NCBI RefSeq assembly: GCF_016405855.1
Contig: NZ_JAEFCA010000004.1
Span: forward strand, 344,075-408,074
DNA: 64,000 nt
Direction: 5' to 3'
Source of the DNA: Flavobacterium sp. IB48
GTDB lineage: Bacteria > Bacteroidota > Bacteroidia > Flavobacteriales > Flavobacteriaceae
A program made the position numbers and the translations under genes. Below are positions 1-8,388 of this stretch, in pieces (within the stretch, counting starts at the first letter, position 1; each line of letters opens with the position of its first letter). The notes beneath the pieces are model-generated. The model saw only the letters and a list, made by a program, of their open reading frames with translations, was not told the DNA's origin and did not search any database.

Positions 1-1
1 G

Positions 2-1120
2 GGCGCAACGTCTATTCTAATAAAAGCGCTAGAAGACTCAAAATGGTTTGTGCCAATTGAGCGCGAAAATATTGGAAACTTATTGCAGGAGCGAAATCTT
101 ATTCGAGCCACGAGACAGGAATATGTAAAAAATGCAAATCCGAACGAACCCCAGTTAACTCCATTATTGTATGCAGGAGTTTTGTTAGAAGGAGGTATAG
201 TTTCCTATGATTCCAATATTATTACAGGCGGATTTGGTGCTCGATATTTTGGAGCTGGAGCTTCTGTGAAATATCGCCAGGATCGTGTTACAATATACTT
301 AAGAATGATTTCTACTTCAAACGGAAAAATTCTAAAATCTGTTTATATCTCAAAAACTATTTTGTCTCAGGCTATCGACGAGAGTCTTTTTAGATATGTA
401 AATTTTAAAAGGCTTTTGGAAGTAGAAACCGGATATACAACTAATGAACCCGTACACATGGCTGTAACAGAAGCGATAGAAAAAGCGGTAGAATCATTGG
501 TTTTAGAAGGAATAAAAGACAATATCTGGGAAGCCGATGCACCAAAATGGCAGGTTGACAATTTATTAAAAGCATACGCAGAAGAAACCAAAACGGCAGA
601 TGTTACAGGACTTTATGATAGGGTCTTAGAAAATAGAAGAAGCCAGTTTGCTATAGAACTTTCTGGTGGAGCTACTTTAATGGATGGAGATTATCAAGAT
701 CCGCTTTTAAGACCTTTTGGACGCGGAGCTTTAAAATTCTTTATTACTCCAAGTTTTAATATCAGCGCTTCTACAAATGTGGTAAATCTTGCCAATAAAA
801 ATTTAGTCGATGTCGGATACATTACATACGATCTTAATATGGAATGGGTCATACTTCCTAAAGACCGTCTTACGCCTTATTTATATGTAGGTGGCGGATA
901 TGGAATGAATAGGAAATTTGAAAATACATATGGCAAAGTCCAATATGGAGGAGGTCTTGAATATTTGGCTTCAGATAGAATAGGAATAAAATTATTTGCG
1001 GAGCAAAATATCAATTTCAGTGATAATATCGATTATATAGTTGCTGGAACCCGAGATGATTACTATTATAAATTTGGATTAGGACTGACTTATTATTTTG
1101 TGAAGAAAAAGAAAAAGTAA
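2..1120 (+). CDS. csgG: CsgG-family curli secretion channel with C-terminal beta-barrel extension, 5' truncated
   Basis: The 5' end lies outside the window. The reading frame is open from base 2, and the residues before the first apparent start (a GTG at 50) already read as CsgG (alternating ...KALEDSKWFVPIERENIGNLL), so that GTG is an internal valine codon. CsgG forms the outer-membrane pore that secretes curli subunits; the stretch with ERENIGNLLQER and the later LLYAGVLLEGGI segment is characteristic of the family. After the CsgG domain (to about base 650) the protein continues with about 150 residues of alternating beta-strands rich in Gly and aromatics, ending in YYF plus a lysine tail, which reads as a small outer-membrane barrel. 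A lipoprotein gene follows 55 bp downstream on the same strand. The curli partner genes would be expected upstream, outside the window. Confidence 0.85.
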   Translation, partial: GATSILIKALEDSKWFVPIERENIGNLLQERNLIRATRQEYVKNANPNEPQLTPLLYAGVLLEGGIVSYDSNIITGGFGARYFGAGASVKYRQDRVTIYLRMISTSNGKILKSVYISKTILSQAIDESLFRYVNFKRLLEVETGYTTNEPVHMAVTEAIEKAVESLVLEGIKDNIWEADAPKWQVDNLLKAYAEETKTADVTGLYDRVLENRRSQFAIELSGGATLMDGDYQDPLLRPFGRGALKFFITPSFNISASTNVVNLANKNLVDVGYITYDLNMEWVILPKDRLTPYLYVGGGYGMNRKFENTYGKVQYGGGLEYLASDRIGIKLFAEQNINFSDNIDYIVAGTRDDYYYKFGLGLTYYFVKKKKK

Positions 1121-1175
1121 ATCGGTCATTTCGAAGATGTAAGAAAGAAGTTTAAATTTTAAAAGTAAGGTAATA

Positions 1176-2660
1176 ATGAAGTATTTATATAAAATAGCAA
1201 GTGTACTTTTTTTATTAGGTCTGGTTTCCTGCAGCGAAGAGAAAATTGGAGAATCTCAGTTTGGAACTGTAACCGGAAAAGTAGTCAATAGTGATACTTT
1301 TGAACCAATGGAAAATGTAAAAATATTATCAAGTCCAACAACTAGCACTGTTTTTACAGATGCTGAAGGAAAATTTACGGTTTCGAATGTAAAAGTGGGC
1401 GAATATTCTTTTCAAGCCCAAAAGGATGGTTTTACAGCAAAGTTCGAAGCGGTTACTGTAACAGCCAATAACACTTCTGAAATTGTATTCGAATTAAGCA
1501 AATCGACAGCAAATAACAAACCTCCAACAGTTCCGGTTTTGGCTGCTCCAACAGATAATAGCACAAGTCAGCCTATAAATTTAGAACTCAGTTGGACTGT
1601 TGCCGATCCTGATAATGATACGATGACATACACGATAAATCTGAGAAATGATAAAAATAGCGATATCGCGGTTTTTACAGATATAAAAGACAAAAAACTG
1701 GCACTGACAAATTTAATGTATGGCACAAAATATTATTGGCAAGTTTCTGTAAGTGATGGAGTAAATGCACCAGTTTTAAGCACAATAAGCGCATTTTCTA
1801 CAATTGCATTTCCAGCAACAAGGCATTTATTTGTGAAAACCATAAATGGAAACAACGTAATTTTTACAGCAGATGATACGGGAAAACAATACCAATTAAC
1901 AAGTTCTGATAAAAATTATTGGCGACCAAGACGAAATAATCAGGCTCAAAAAATAGCATTTATAGGAACAACAGGTTCGCAAAATGATATTTATACGATG
2001 AATTTTGACGGAACAAACATAAAAAAAGTAACAAGTTCTATTCCTATTGCTGGGTTTAATGCAAATTATATAGGGTATTCGTGGAATGCTTCTGGAAGCG
2101 AATTTATTTATCCGAACTTTGATAAATTATATAGGATAAAAAGCGATGGAAGTGGAGTCGCCAAAATATTCCAGACCCCAAACGGTAAATTTATTTCAGA
2201 ATGTGATTGGAGTGCAGATGGAAGTAAAATAGCTTTAAAAGTAAATGATATAAATGGCTATGGCGTAGAAATTTATGTTATAAATCCGTCGGGAGTAGTT
2301 GTAACTCCAATATTGGCTAGCTTACCAGGTGCTGTTAGCGGTTTGAGTTTTTCAGTTTCTGGCTTGAAATTAGTTTATACTAGAGATGTTTCAGGATTTG
2401 AAAACAATAATTATCGTCAATTAGATTCTAAAATTTTTGAATATAGTTTTCTTTTAGGTAATTCATATGAAATTACTACAGAAAAGCCTTCAGGATCAAA
2501 TGACTTGGATGTTAGGTATTCACCAAATGAAGCCGAGCTAATCTTTATGAACACTTCAAATGATGGAATTTCAGTAAAAAATATCGTTAAATGCGGAATA
2601 GGAGTTGCAAATTCTAGAGTAATCTTATTTACAGGAGCTTCAATGCCCGACTGGGAATAA
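1176..2660 (+). CDS. Lipoprotein with carboxypeptidase-regulatory-like, Fn3-like and TolB/WD40-like beta-propeller regions
   Basis: The protein has 494 residues. A lipoprotein signal peptide ends in LVSC (Cys19). Residues about 30-108 form a carboxypeptidase-regulatory-like fold (GTVTGKVVN...TDAEGKFTVSNV). Residues about 116-208 resemble a fibronectin-type domain (PPTVPVL...YYWQVSVSDG). From about 215 to the end there are TolB-like propeller repeats (NDIYTMNFDGTNIKKVT, KLYRIKSDGSG, SADGSKIAL). It starts 55 bp after the csgG-family gene and ends at a strong terminator, so the two are probably cotranscribed. A surface or periplasmic role linked to curli secretion is inferred from position only; the exact function is unknown. 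Confidence 0.8.
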   Translation: MKYLYKIASVLFLLGLVSCSEEKIGESQFGTVTGKVVNSDTFEPMENVKILSSPTTSTVFTDAEGKFTVSNVKVGEYSFQAQKDGFTAKFEAVTVTANNTSEIVFELSKSTANNKPPTVPVLAAPTDNSTSQPINLELSWTVADPDNDTMTYTINLRNDKNSDIAVFTDIKDKKLALTNLMYGTKYYWQVSVSDGVNAPVLSTISAFSTIAFPATRHLFVKTINGNNVIFTADDTGKQYQLTSSDKNYWRPRRNNQAQKIAFIGTTGSQNDIYTMNFDGTNIKKVTSSIPIAGFNANYIGYSWNASGSEFIYPNFDKLYRIKSDGSGVAKIFQTPNGKFISECDWSADGSKIALKVNDINGYGVEIYVINPSGVVVTPILASLPGAVSGLSFSVSGLKLVYTRDVSGFENNNYRQLDSKIFEYSFLLGNSYEITTEKPSGSNDLDVRYSPNEAELIFMNTSNDGISVKNIVKCGIGVANSRVILFTGASMPDWE

Positions 2661-2702
2661 AAGCATCAAGCCAAAGTTTCATAACCAATTTTATTTCGGG
2701 AG

Positions 2703-2736
2703 ATCGGCAGAATATAAACTTCTGCCGATTTTTTTA
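2703..2736 (+). terminator. Rho-independent terminator after the csgG-lipoprotein operon
   Basis: A perfect 9-bp stem (atcggcaga at 2703-2711 pairing with tctgccgat at 2721-2729) with a 9-nt loop is followed by a run of T to 2736. It lies 42 bp after the lipoprotein stop codon. Confidence 0.85.
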
Positions 2737-2779
2737 TCAATCAAATAATCGAATAAGGCAAAGAATTAAAAAAAGGGAT

Positions 2780-2787
2780 TATCTTTG
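2780..2787 (+). promoter_or_regulatory. Bacteroidota -7 element (TATCTTTG) for purM
   Basis: TATCTTTG matches the Bacteroidota consensus TAnnTTTG exactly and sits 26 bp before the purM ATG, giving a predicted leader of about 20 nt. No clear TTG -33 element is visible at the usual spacing. Confidence 0.55.
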
Positions 2788-2813
2788 CAGCACATCAACA
2801 CAAACTAATTTTC

Positions 2814-3992
2814 ATGAGTTCAGATTCTAGCAAAAGATATGCACAAAGAGGTGTTTCGGCATCAAAAGAAGACGTACATAACGCTATAAAAAATATTGAC
2901 AAAGGTTTATTTCCGCAGGCATTCTGTAAAATTGTTCCTGATTATTTAACTCAGGACAATGATCACTGCCTAATTATGCATGCTGACGGAGCGGGTACAA
3001 AGTCGTCTTTAGCATACATGTATTGGAAAGAAACTGGAGATCTTTCTGTTTGGAAAGGAATTGCTCAAGATGCCTTAATCATGAATATTGACGATTTATT
3101 GTGTGTTGGCGCAACAGATAATATCTTACTTTCTTCGACAATTGGAAGAAACAAAAACCTAATTCCAGCTGAGGTAATTTCTGCAATTATCAACGGAACA
3201 GAGGAACTAATCAACGAATTAAAATCATTTGGAGTTACCATTCATTCAACAGGAGGAGAAACAGCAGATGTTGGCGATGTAGTTCGTACCATTATTGTAG
3301 ATTCTACTGTAACAGCTCGTATGAAACGTAGTGATGTTGTAGACAATGCAAATATTAAAGCTGGAGATGTAATTGTTGGTTTGGCTTCTTTCGGACAAGC
3401 AACTTACGAAAAAGGATATAATGGAGGGATGGGAAGTAACGGACTTACTTCTGCACGTCATGATGTTTTCGGAAAATATTTGGCTAAGAAATATCCAGAA
3501 AGTTACGATGCTGCCGTTCCAGAAGAATTAATTTATTCAGGACAAGTAAACTTGACAGATGAAGTAGAAAACAGTCCAATCAATGCCGGACAATTAGTGC
3601 TTTCTCCAACAAGAACTTACGCACCAATTATAAAGAAAATTTTAGATAAATATACTCCAGAAGATATTCACGGAATGGTACATTGCAGTGGTGGTGCACA
3701 AACTAAAATTTTACATTTTGTAAAAGACTTACATGTTATAAAAGACAATTTGTTTCCGGTGCCGCCATTGTTCAAATTAATTCAAGAACAATCAAAAACA
3801 GATTGGAAAGAAATGTATCAGGTTTTCAACTGCGGTCACAGAATGGAGCTTTACGTTCCAGAAAATATTGCACAAGATATTATCGAAATTTCGAAATCAT
3901 TTAATGTTGATGCGCAGATTGTAGGTAGAGTAGAAGCTTCAGATTCTAAAAAGCTTACAATTACTAGCGAATACGGAACATTTAATTATTAA
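2814..3992 (+). CDS. purM: Phosphoribosylformylglycinamidine cyclo-ligase (AIR synthase)
   Basis: Catalyses the ATP-dependent closure of FGAM to aminoimidazole ribonucleotide in de novo purine synthesis, in the cytoplasm. The 392-residue protein carries the AIR-synthase signature region (MHADGAGTKSS, about residues 55-65), the metal-binding and glycine-rich GGETADVGD segment near 145, and the C-terminal GGAQTKI and FNCGHRME segments. Its length and the divergent N-terminus fit the longer PurM version found in Bacteroidota. The ATG start lies 26 bp after a -7 promoter element. It is preceded by a terminator and followed by a palindromic repeat, so it is probably monocistronic. Confidence 0.9.
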   Translation: MSSDSSKRYAQRGVSASKEDVHNAIKNIDKGLFPQAFCKIVPDYLTQDNDHCLIMHADGAGTKSSLAYMYWKETGDLSVWKGIAQDALIMNIDDLLCVGATDNILLSSTIGRNKNLIPAEVISAIINGTEELINELKSFGVTIHSTGGETADVGDVVRTIIVDSTVTARMKRSDVVDNANIKAGDVIVGLASFGQATYEKGYNGGMGSNGLTSARHDVFGKYLAKKYPESYDAAVPEELIYSGQVNLTDEVENSPINAGQLVLSPTRTYAPIIKKILDKYTPEDIHGMVHCSGGAQTKILHFVKDLHVIKDNLFPVPPLFKLIQEQSKTDWKEMYQVFNCGHRMELYVPENIAQDIIEISKSFNVDAQIVGRVEASDSKKLTITSEYGTFNY

Positions 3993-3999
3993 AAAAAAT

Positions 4000-4127
4000 A
4001 ACCATATAAGTGATATAAGTTCATTTTAAGTTAGATTGTCAGGCTGAGCAAAGTCGAAGCCTTATTAATGACAGCTTTCGATTTCACTCAGAAAAAATTT
4101 ATATTTTCTTATATCACTCATATGGTT
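4000..4127. repeat. Nested intergenic palindromic repeat element
   Basis: The outer inverted repeat is 20 bp with one mismatch (aaccatataagtgatataag at 4000-4019 against 4108-4127). Inside it lies a second imperfect palindrome built on the gctgagcaaagtcgaag motif (about 4040-4060) and its inverted partner (about 4073-4090). The inner motif is related to the element at 7680-7745. It fills the gap between purM and the next gene and has no coding capacity. Confidence 0.8.
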
Positions 4128-4142
4128 TAAAAATATTTAACT

Positions 4143-4499
4143 ATGTACGAATTACTTTTTTGGAGATACCTAGACGAAATTTACCTGAACAATCAGGAAG
4201 TTTATGAAGCTCTTGTAGAAAAACAAGAAGTTGAAGGTCTGGCTGCACTTCAAATTGAAGTAATCGTAAACAGAATCAATTCAGTCTTTTCTGAATGGGA
4301 AAGAGTGGATGAAGACAGCTGGAAAAATCCAAAAGGAAAAGGTGCATTTCAAGTTATTACAACACCTCAAAGCATAAAAATTGACTGCTACGGAACAGAA
4401 GGAAAAACCATGAATAAATTAGTAGATATCATGGAAGAATTCAAATGTCCGCTTTACGACCCGCAAGTTCCAGAACGTTATGATGAAATGAATGAATAG
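4143..4499 (+). CDS. Conserved hypothetical cytoplasmic protein, 118 aa
   Basis: A small acidic protein without signal peptide or membrane segment (MYELLFWRYLDEIYL at the start, KCPLYDPQVPERYDEMNE at the end). I do not recognise a named domain. Its alternating strands and helices suggest a compact single-domain fold. It stands alone between two palindromic repeats, and its ATG at 4143 has no strong ribosome-binding site. Coding character looks genuine: normal codon use for the region and no competing long frame. Function unknown. Confidence 0.7.
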   Translation: MYELLFWRYLDEIYLNNQEVYEALVEKQEVEGLAALQIEVIVNRINSVFSEWERVDEDSWKNPKGKGAFQVITTPQSIKIDCYGTEGKTMNKLVDIMEEFKCPLYDPQVPERYDEMNE

Positions 4500-4507
4500 A
4501 TAATTGT

Positions 4508-4568
4508 TAATGGTGAATTGTGAATTATTAATTAAGAATCAACATCAATCATTCACAATTCGCCATTA
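4508..4568. repeat. Inverted repeat between convergent genes, possible bidirectional terminator
   Basis: taatggtgaattgtgaat (4508-4525) pairs with attcacaattcgccatta (4551-4568) with one mismatch over 18 bp. It sits exactly between two convergent stop codons. It lacks a T-run, so it may be an interspersed repeat serving as a transcript end. Confidence 0.65.
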
Positions 4569-4571
4569 AAA

Positions 4572-5195
4572 TTACCCATTTTTTAAAAGCACATCCTGTT
4601 CTTTTCTTATTTTTTCAGTCAATTGATTAACGTATAATTTTATTTTCTGCGGAAGCGTATTCCAATTTTGATCTTTTTCAAAACTTCTGCAATTATCAAA
4701 ATCACATTCAACTGCACGAATAACATATTTTTTCTTTTTATAAACCGTAATAATTTTTACGCGTCTTATATAGCCATCTTCGTTGCGAGTTCCATAAACA
4801 ATAATAGGTTCAATATAACCGTCTCCATCAATATCTTTTGTACTGCAATATTTTGTCCAAAACCAAATGTTTGTTTCTTTTGGCAGAGTATCTTCAAGCA
4901 AATCATTAATTTTCCATTGATCTAAAAGTCCGCCGTGGTCATTAATTACACAAACAGCTTGTATTTTTGTGTTTAAAGTATCCTTTTTAGAAATTACTTT
5001 TTGATTTTCGCCTAGAACCAATTCGTAAACTCCGCTTTTATCGCTAAATTCAAATGCTCTATAAATAGGGAAATTGGTTGTGTTTTCAAGTTCACGTTCC
5101 GAAATTTCTTGTTTAGTTAATCTGCGGCTTTCTGCTTTTTGAGAAAAAATAAAAGAGGAATAAAAAGAAAGTAGAATTAAAATATATTTTTTCAT
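4572..5195 (-). CDS. Secreted hypothetical protein with an EF-hand-like DxDGDG loop
   Basis: I place the start at the internal ATG (5193-5195), because MKKYILILLSFYSSFIFSQ is then a clean signal peptide and a -7 promoter element lies just upstream at 5220-5227; a longer reading would begin upstream of the predicted transcript start. The mature part of about 190 residues has a DIDGDGYIEP motif (calcium-loop-like, also seen in FG-GAP/VCBS-type repeats) and no other recognised domain. It is transcribed divergently from the GH92 gene. Function unknown; probably periplasmic. Confidence 0.7.
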   Translation of the reverse strand: MKKYILILLSFYSSFIFSQKAESRRLTKQEISERELENTTNFPIYRAFEFSDKSGVYELVLGENQKVISKKDTLNTKIQAVCVINDHGGLLDQWKINDLLEDTLPKETNIWFWTKYCSTKDIDGDGYIEPIIVYGTRNEDGYIRRVKIITVYKKKKYVIRAVECDFDNCRSFEKDQNWNTLPQKIKLYVNQLTEKIRKEQDVLLKNG

Positions 5196-5219
5196 GTTTT
5201 CGCTAGACTTTTTGTATAT

Positions 5220-5227
5220 CAAAGATA
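5220..5227 (-). promoter_or_regulatory. -7 element TATCTTTG (minus strand)
   Basis: On the minus strand the bases read TATCTTTG, an exact TAnnTTTG match, 24 bp before the chosen ATG of the secreted protein. No TTG is visible at the expected -33 distance. Confidence 0.5.
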
Positions 5228-5333
5228 TTTAAACCTTTCGAGTTCTGCTAAATTTATGTTTTTTAAAAATAGATTTTGTTGTACTTTTCTACATTAAAAC
5301 AACAACAAAGATTTCAAAGAAAAACAATAAAAA

Positions 5334-7670
5334 ATGATTAAAACAAAATGCTGTAATTTTCTTTTCGGAGTATTGGCTTTAATGCTTTCGAGTAATCATA
5401 TAAAAGGACAAAAGAAGGCGACCGAAAAGTTAAATCTTATTCAATATGTAGACCCAATGATTGGAACAGCTAAAATGGGACATACTTACCCAGGTGCAAC
5501 AGTTCCTTTTGGAAGCGTGCAATTGAGCCCAGAAACCGATACAATTGCTTATAGCTTAAACGGAAAATATAATGGAGAGGTTTATAAATACTGCGCTGGT
5601 TATCAATATGAAGATAAAACAATTGTAGGTTTCAGTCACACGCATTTTAGCGGAACTGGACATTCAGATTTAGGCGATTTCTTAATTATGCCAACAACGG
5701 GAAAACTGCAATTAAATCCTGGTGTGGCGTCTAAACCATTATCCGGTTATAGATCGGCATTTTCGCATGCAACAGAAAAAGCAGAGCCAGCTTATTACAG
5801 CGTTTTTCTAGAAGATCATAAAATTAAAGCAGAATTGACAGCCACAACTCGTATTGGAATGCATCAGTATACTTTTCCAAAATCTAATGATGCACATATT
5901 ATTTTAGATTTAACTTCAGGAATTTACAATTACGATAAAAAGAATGTTTGGACATTTGTTCGTGTAGAAAACGATACTTTAATAACAGGATATCGTCAGA
6001 CAAACGGATGGGCGAGAACCAGAACAGTTTATTTTGCCATGTCTTTCAATAAACCTATTAAAAGCTACGGACAAGCTGTTCAAGAAAAAAGTGTTTACAG
6101 AGGTTTTTGGGGAAAATTCGATCAAACGAAAAACTTCCCAGAAATGGCAGGTCAAAACTTAAAACTATTTTTTGATTTTGATACGAATGAAGGTGAAAAA
6201 ATTAAAATCAAAATGGCTCTTTCGCCTGTAAGTTCTGCTGGAGCATTAGAAAACATGAAAAAAGAAACTCCAGATTGGGATTTCGAAAAAGTAAAAAAAC
6301 AAAGTCAGGAAGTTTGGAATAAAGAATTGAATAAAGTTCAGGTGGAAACCATTCAAAAAGAAGATTTGGTTAATTTTTATACCGCAATGTATCACGCATT
6401 TTTAGGTCCCACAGAATACATGGATTTAGATCGAAACTATAAAGGTCTTGATATGAATGTGCATAAAGCCGAAAACTTTACCAATTATACCAGTTATTCG
6501 CTTTGGGATACTTATCGTGCTTTACATCCTTTATTTAATATTGTCCAGCCAAAAAGAAACGCCGATATGGTGAGTTCGATGCTGGCGCATTCAGATCAGA
6601 GTGTTCATAAAATGCTTCCAATATGGTCGCATTATGCCAACGAAAACTGGTGCATGATTGGGTACCATTCTGTTTCGGTTGTGGCAGATGCCATTGTAAA
6701 AGGCAATATTAGTTTTGATGCCGAGAAAGCGCTTCAAGCTTGTGTGAATACTGCAAAAGTACCTTATTATGATGGATTAGAATTTTACATGAATAAAGGG
6801 TATGTTCCAGAAGATAAAAACGGTGCTTCGGTTTCTAAAACTTTAGAATATGCTTATGATGACTGGGCAATCGCGCAAGCGGCTAAAAAACTTGGAAAAA
6901 CAGATGTTTATAATGAATTCATTGGAAGATCGAAAAATTATAAAAATGTGTATGACGAAAAAACAGGTTTCATGCGTCCAAAATTGAATGATGGGACTTT
7001 CAAGAAAGAATTTGACCCATTAGATACGCACGGACAAGGTTTTATTGAAGGAAATTCTTGGAATTATAGTTTGTACGTTCCGCAAGATCCAGCTGATATG
7101 ATTCAATTGATGGGAGGAAATGAGAAATTTAAAGTTCGTTTAGATTCATTGTTCAATATGCATCTTCCTGATAAATATTTTGAAAATACAGAAGATATTA
7201 CAAGAGACGGAATCATAGGGAATTATGTTCACGGAAATGAGCCTTCGCATCATGTTGTCTACTTATACAATTGGACAGATTCGCCTTGGAAAGCGCAAGA
7301 TAAAATTAGAATGATTTTGAAAAAAATGTACAGAAATGGCGCTGATGGTTTAGGCGGAAATGACGATTTTGGTCAAATGAGTGCTTGGTATATTTTTAGC
7401 AGTTTAGGATTTTATCCAGTTGCTCCAGGTTCTGATGAATATGCGCTAGGAAGTCCCTTGCTGAAAAATGCCATTTTAAATTTGGAAAATGGAAAAACTT
7501 TTGAAGTAAAAACCGTAAATCAATCTGATAAAAATGTATTTGTGAATAAAGTTTTACTGAACGGTAAACAATTAGAAAGGCCGTTTTTAAAACATGCAGA
7601 TGTTATAAATGGTGGAAAGATTACGTTTTATATGAGCAGTAAACCTAATAAGAAGCAATATCAAAATTAG
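5334..7670 (+). CDS. GH92 family alpha-mannosidase, secreted
   Basis: GH92 enzymes are calcium-dependent exo-alpha-mannosidases that trim mannose from N-glycans and mannans. The 778-residue length is typical. A signal peptide spans about residues 1-26. The family's N-terminal hallmark (YVDPMIGTAKMGHTYPGATVPFG) follows at about 39-60. The catalytic-domain motifs GNEPSHH (about 632) and GGNDDFGQMSAW (about 674-685) carry the conserved Glu and Asp residues. It stands alone without a SusC/SusD neighbour, so it is probably a free-standing glycan-scavenging enzyme in the periplasm or outside the cell. A weak TACTTTTC element lies at 5282-5289. Confidence 0.93.
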   Translation: MIKTKCCNFLFGVLALMLSSNHIKGQKKATEKLNLIQYVDPMIGTAKMGHTYPGATVPFGSVQLSPETDTIAYSLNGKYNGEVYKYCAGYQYEDKTIVGFSHTHFSGTGHSDLGDFLIMPTTGKLQLNPGVASKPLSGYRSAFSHATEKAEPAYYSVFLEDHKIKAELTATTRIGMHQYTFPKSNDAHIILDLTSGIYNYDKKNVWTFVRVENDTLITGYRQTNGWARTRTVYFAMSFNKPIKSYGQAVQEKSVYRGFWGKFDQTKNFPEMAGQNLKLFFDFDTNEGEKIKIKMALSPVSSAGALENMKKETPDWDFEKVKKQSQEVWNKELNKVQVETIQKEDLVNFYTAMYHAFLGPTEYMDLDRNYKGLDMNVHKAENFTNYTSYSLWDTYRALHPLFNIVQPKRNADMVSSMLAHSDQSVHKMLPIWSHYANENWCMIGYHSVSVVADAIVKGNISFDAEKALQACVNTAKVPYYDGLEFYMNKGYVPEDKNGASVSKTLEYAYDDWAIAQAAKKLGKTDVYNEFIGRSKNYKNVYDEKTGFMRPKLNDGTFKKEFDPLDTHGQGFIEGNSWNYSLYVPQDPADMIQLMGGNEKFKVRLDSLFNMHLPDKYFENTEDITRDGIIGNYVHGNEPSHHVVYLYNWTDSPWKAQDKIRMILKKMYRNGADGLGGNDDFGQMSAWYIFSSLGFYPVAPGSDEYALGSPLLKNAILNLENGKTFEVKTVNQSDKNVFVNKVLLNGKQLERPFLKHADVINGGKITFYMSSKPNKKQYQN

Positions 7671-7679
7671 TTTTACGTC

Positions 7680-7745
7680 TGTCACCCTGAGCGGAGTCGA
7701 AGGGCTTTCTAGCTTAAAATGGCTTCAACTCCGCTCAGCCTGACA
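7680..7745. repeat. Palindromic repeat of the tgtcaCCCTGAGCGGAGTCGAAG type
   Basis: tgtcaccctgagcggagtcg (from 7680) forms a long imperfect hairpin with ggcttcaactccgctcagcc (from 7721), about 25 bp per arm. It lies 10 bp after the GH92 stop, where it could act as a transcript end. The core is shared with the inner palindrome at about 4040-4090. Confidence 0.8.
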
Positions 7746-7840
7746 AATGATAATATTTTAATTCGCGAAAATTTGTGCAATTCGTGGCGAAACAACAAAA
7801 AACTTCACGAAATTTGCACTTCAAATAAAGAAAACTAGAT

Positions 7841-8284
7841 ATGAAAATAAATCTAAAATCAGGAATTGATAAATTGCTTTTTGGAATGAAGCAGAATGAC
7901 GTAACAGCTGTTTTAGGAAAACCTGATAAAAACTATAAAGACGAAGACGATAATGTGATTTTTGTGTATAATGCGCACAAAATCAGATTGACATTTTATG
8001 AGGAGGAAGATTTGAAATTAGGTTATTTGGTAGCTTCAAGTAATGATTTAGAAGTTTTCGGATTCAAATTAATAGGAAGAAAAATTGCTGATGTAAAGAA
8101 AGATTTTGCAGCAAAAGGAATTACAAAATACAATCAAGAAACTTTTGATACTTTCGAAAATTACTTCAACGAAGATAATTGGTTTATTCTTCAAACAGAA
8201 TATGATGAGGTTGTAAAGTTCGAAATTGGAGCAATCATTAATAGTAAAGACGAATTTGACTGGAAATTTCCTGTGAAGAAATAG
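7841..8284 (+). CDS. Hypothetical cytoplasmic protein, 147 aa
   Basis: No signal peptide or membrane segment. Near the N-terminus LLFGMKQNDVTAVLGKPD resembles the start of SmpA/OmlA-like or BLIP-like folds (a Gly-x-x-xx-V-x-x-x-x-G-x-P pattern), and a related pattern appears again around residues 75-95 (FKLIGRKIADVKKDFAAKG), which suggests two copies of a small alpha/beta unit. That is inference from pattern only. It lies between a palindromic repeat and a bidirectional terminator, so it is probably monocistronic. Function unknown. Confidence 0.65.
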   Translation: MKINLKSGIDKLLFGMKQNDVTAVLGKPDKNYKDEDDNVIFVYNAHKIRLTFYEEEDLKLGYLVASSNDLEVFGFKLIGRKIADVKKDFAAKGITKYNQETFDTFENYFNEDNWFILQTEYDEVVKFEIGAIINSKDEFDWKFPVKK

Positions 8285-8293
8285 CACATCGAA

Positions 8294-8326
8294 AACTTTG
8301 TCAAAGTTTTAAACTTTGACAAAGTT
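8294..8326. repeat. Perfect 15-bp inverted repeat (aactttgtcaaagtt)
   Basis: aactttgtcaaagtt at 8294-8308 is matched exactly by its reverse complement at 8312-8326, with a 3-nt gap. Each arm is itself nearly palindromic (aactttg/caaagtt), so cruciform or alternative pairing is possible. It directly precedes a terminator. Confidence 0.75.
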
Positions 8327-8339
8327 CTTAGAAGACAAT

Positions 8340-8373
8340 AAAAAAACCGACAATCACTTGTCGGTTTTTTTTA
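8340..8373. terminator. Bidirectional Rho-independent terminator
   Basis: accgacaa (8346-8353) pairs with ttgtcggt (8358-8365) around a 4-nt loop, flanked by an A-run on the left and a T-run on the right. It serves the convergent genes ending at 8284 and 8389. Confidence 0.9.
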
Positions 8374-8388
8374 TATAGTAAAATGAAA

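Noticed and set aside
50-1120. A GTG at 50 as the start of the CsgG gene
   Set aside because: The frame is open to the window edge and the residues before it continue the CsgG pattern, so the gene is 5' truncated.
5282-5289. Promoter for the GH92 gene (TACTTTTC)
   Set aside because: One mismatch from the -7 consensus in its most conserved part and no TTG at a suitable distance; mentioned only as weak.
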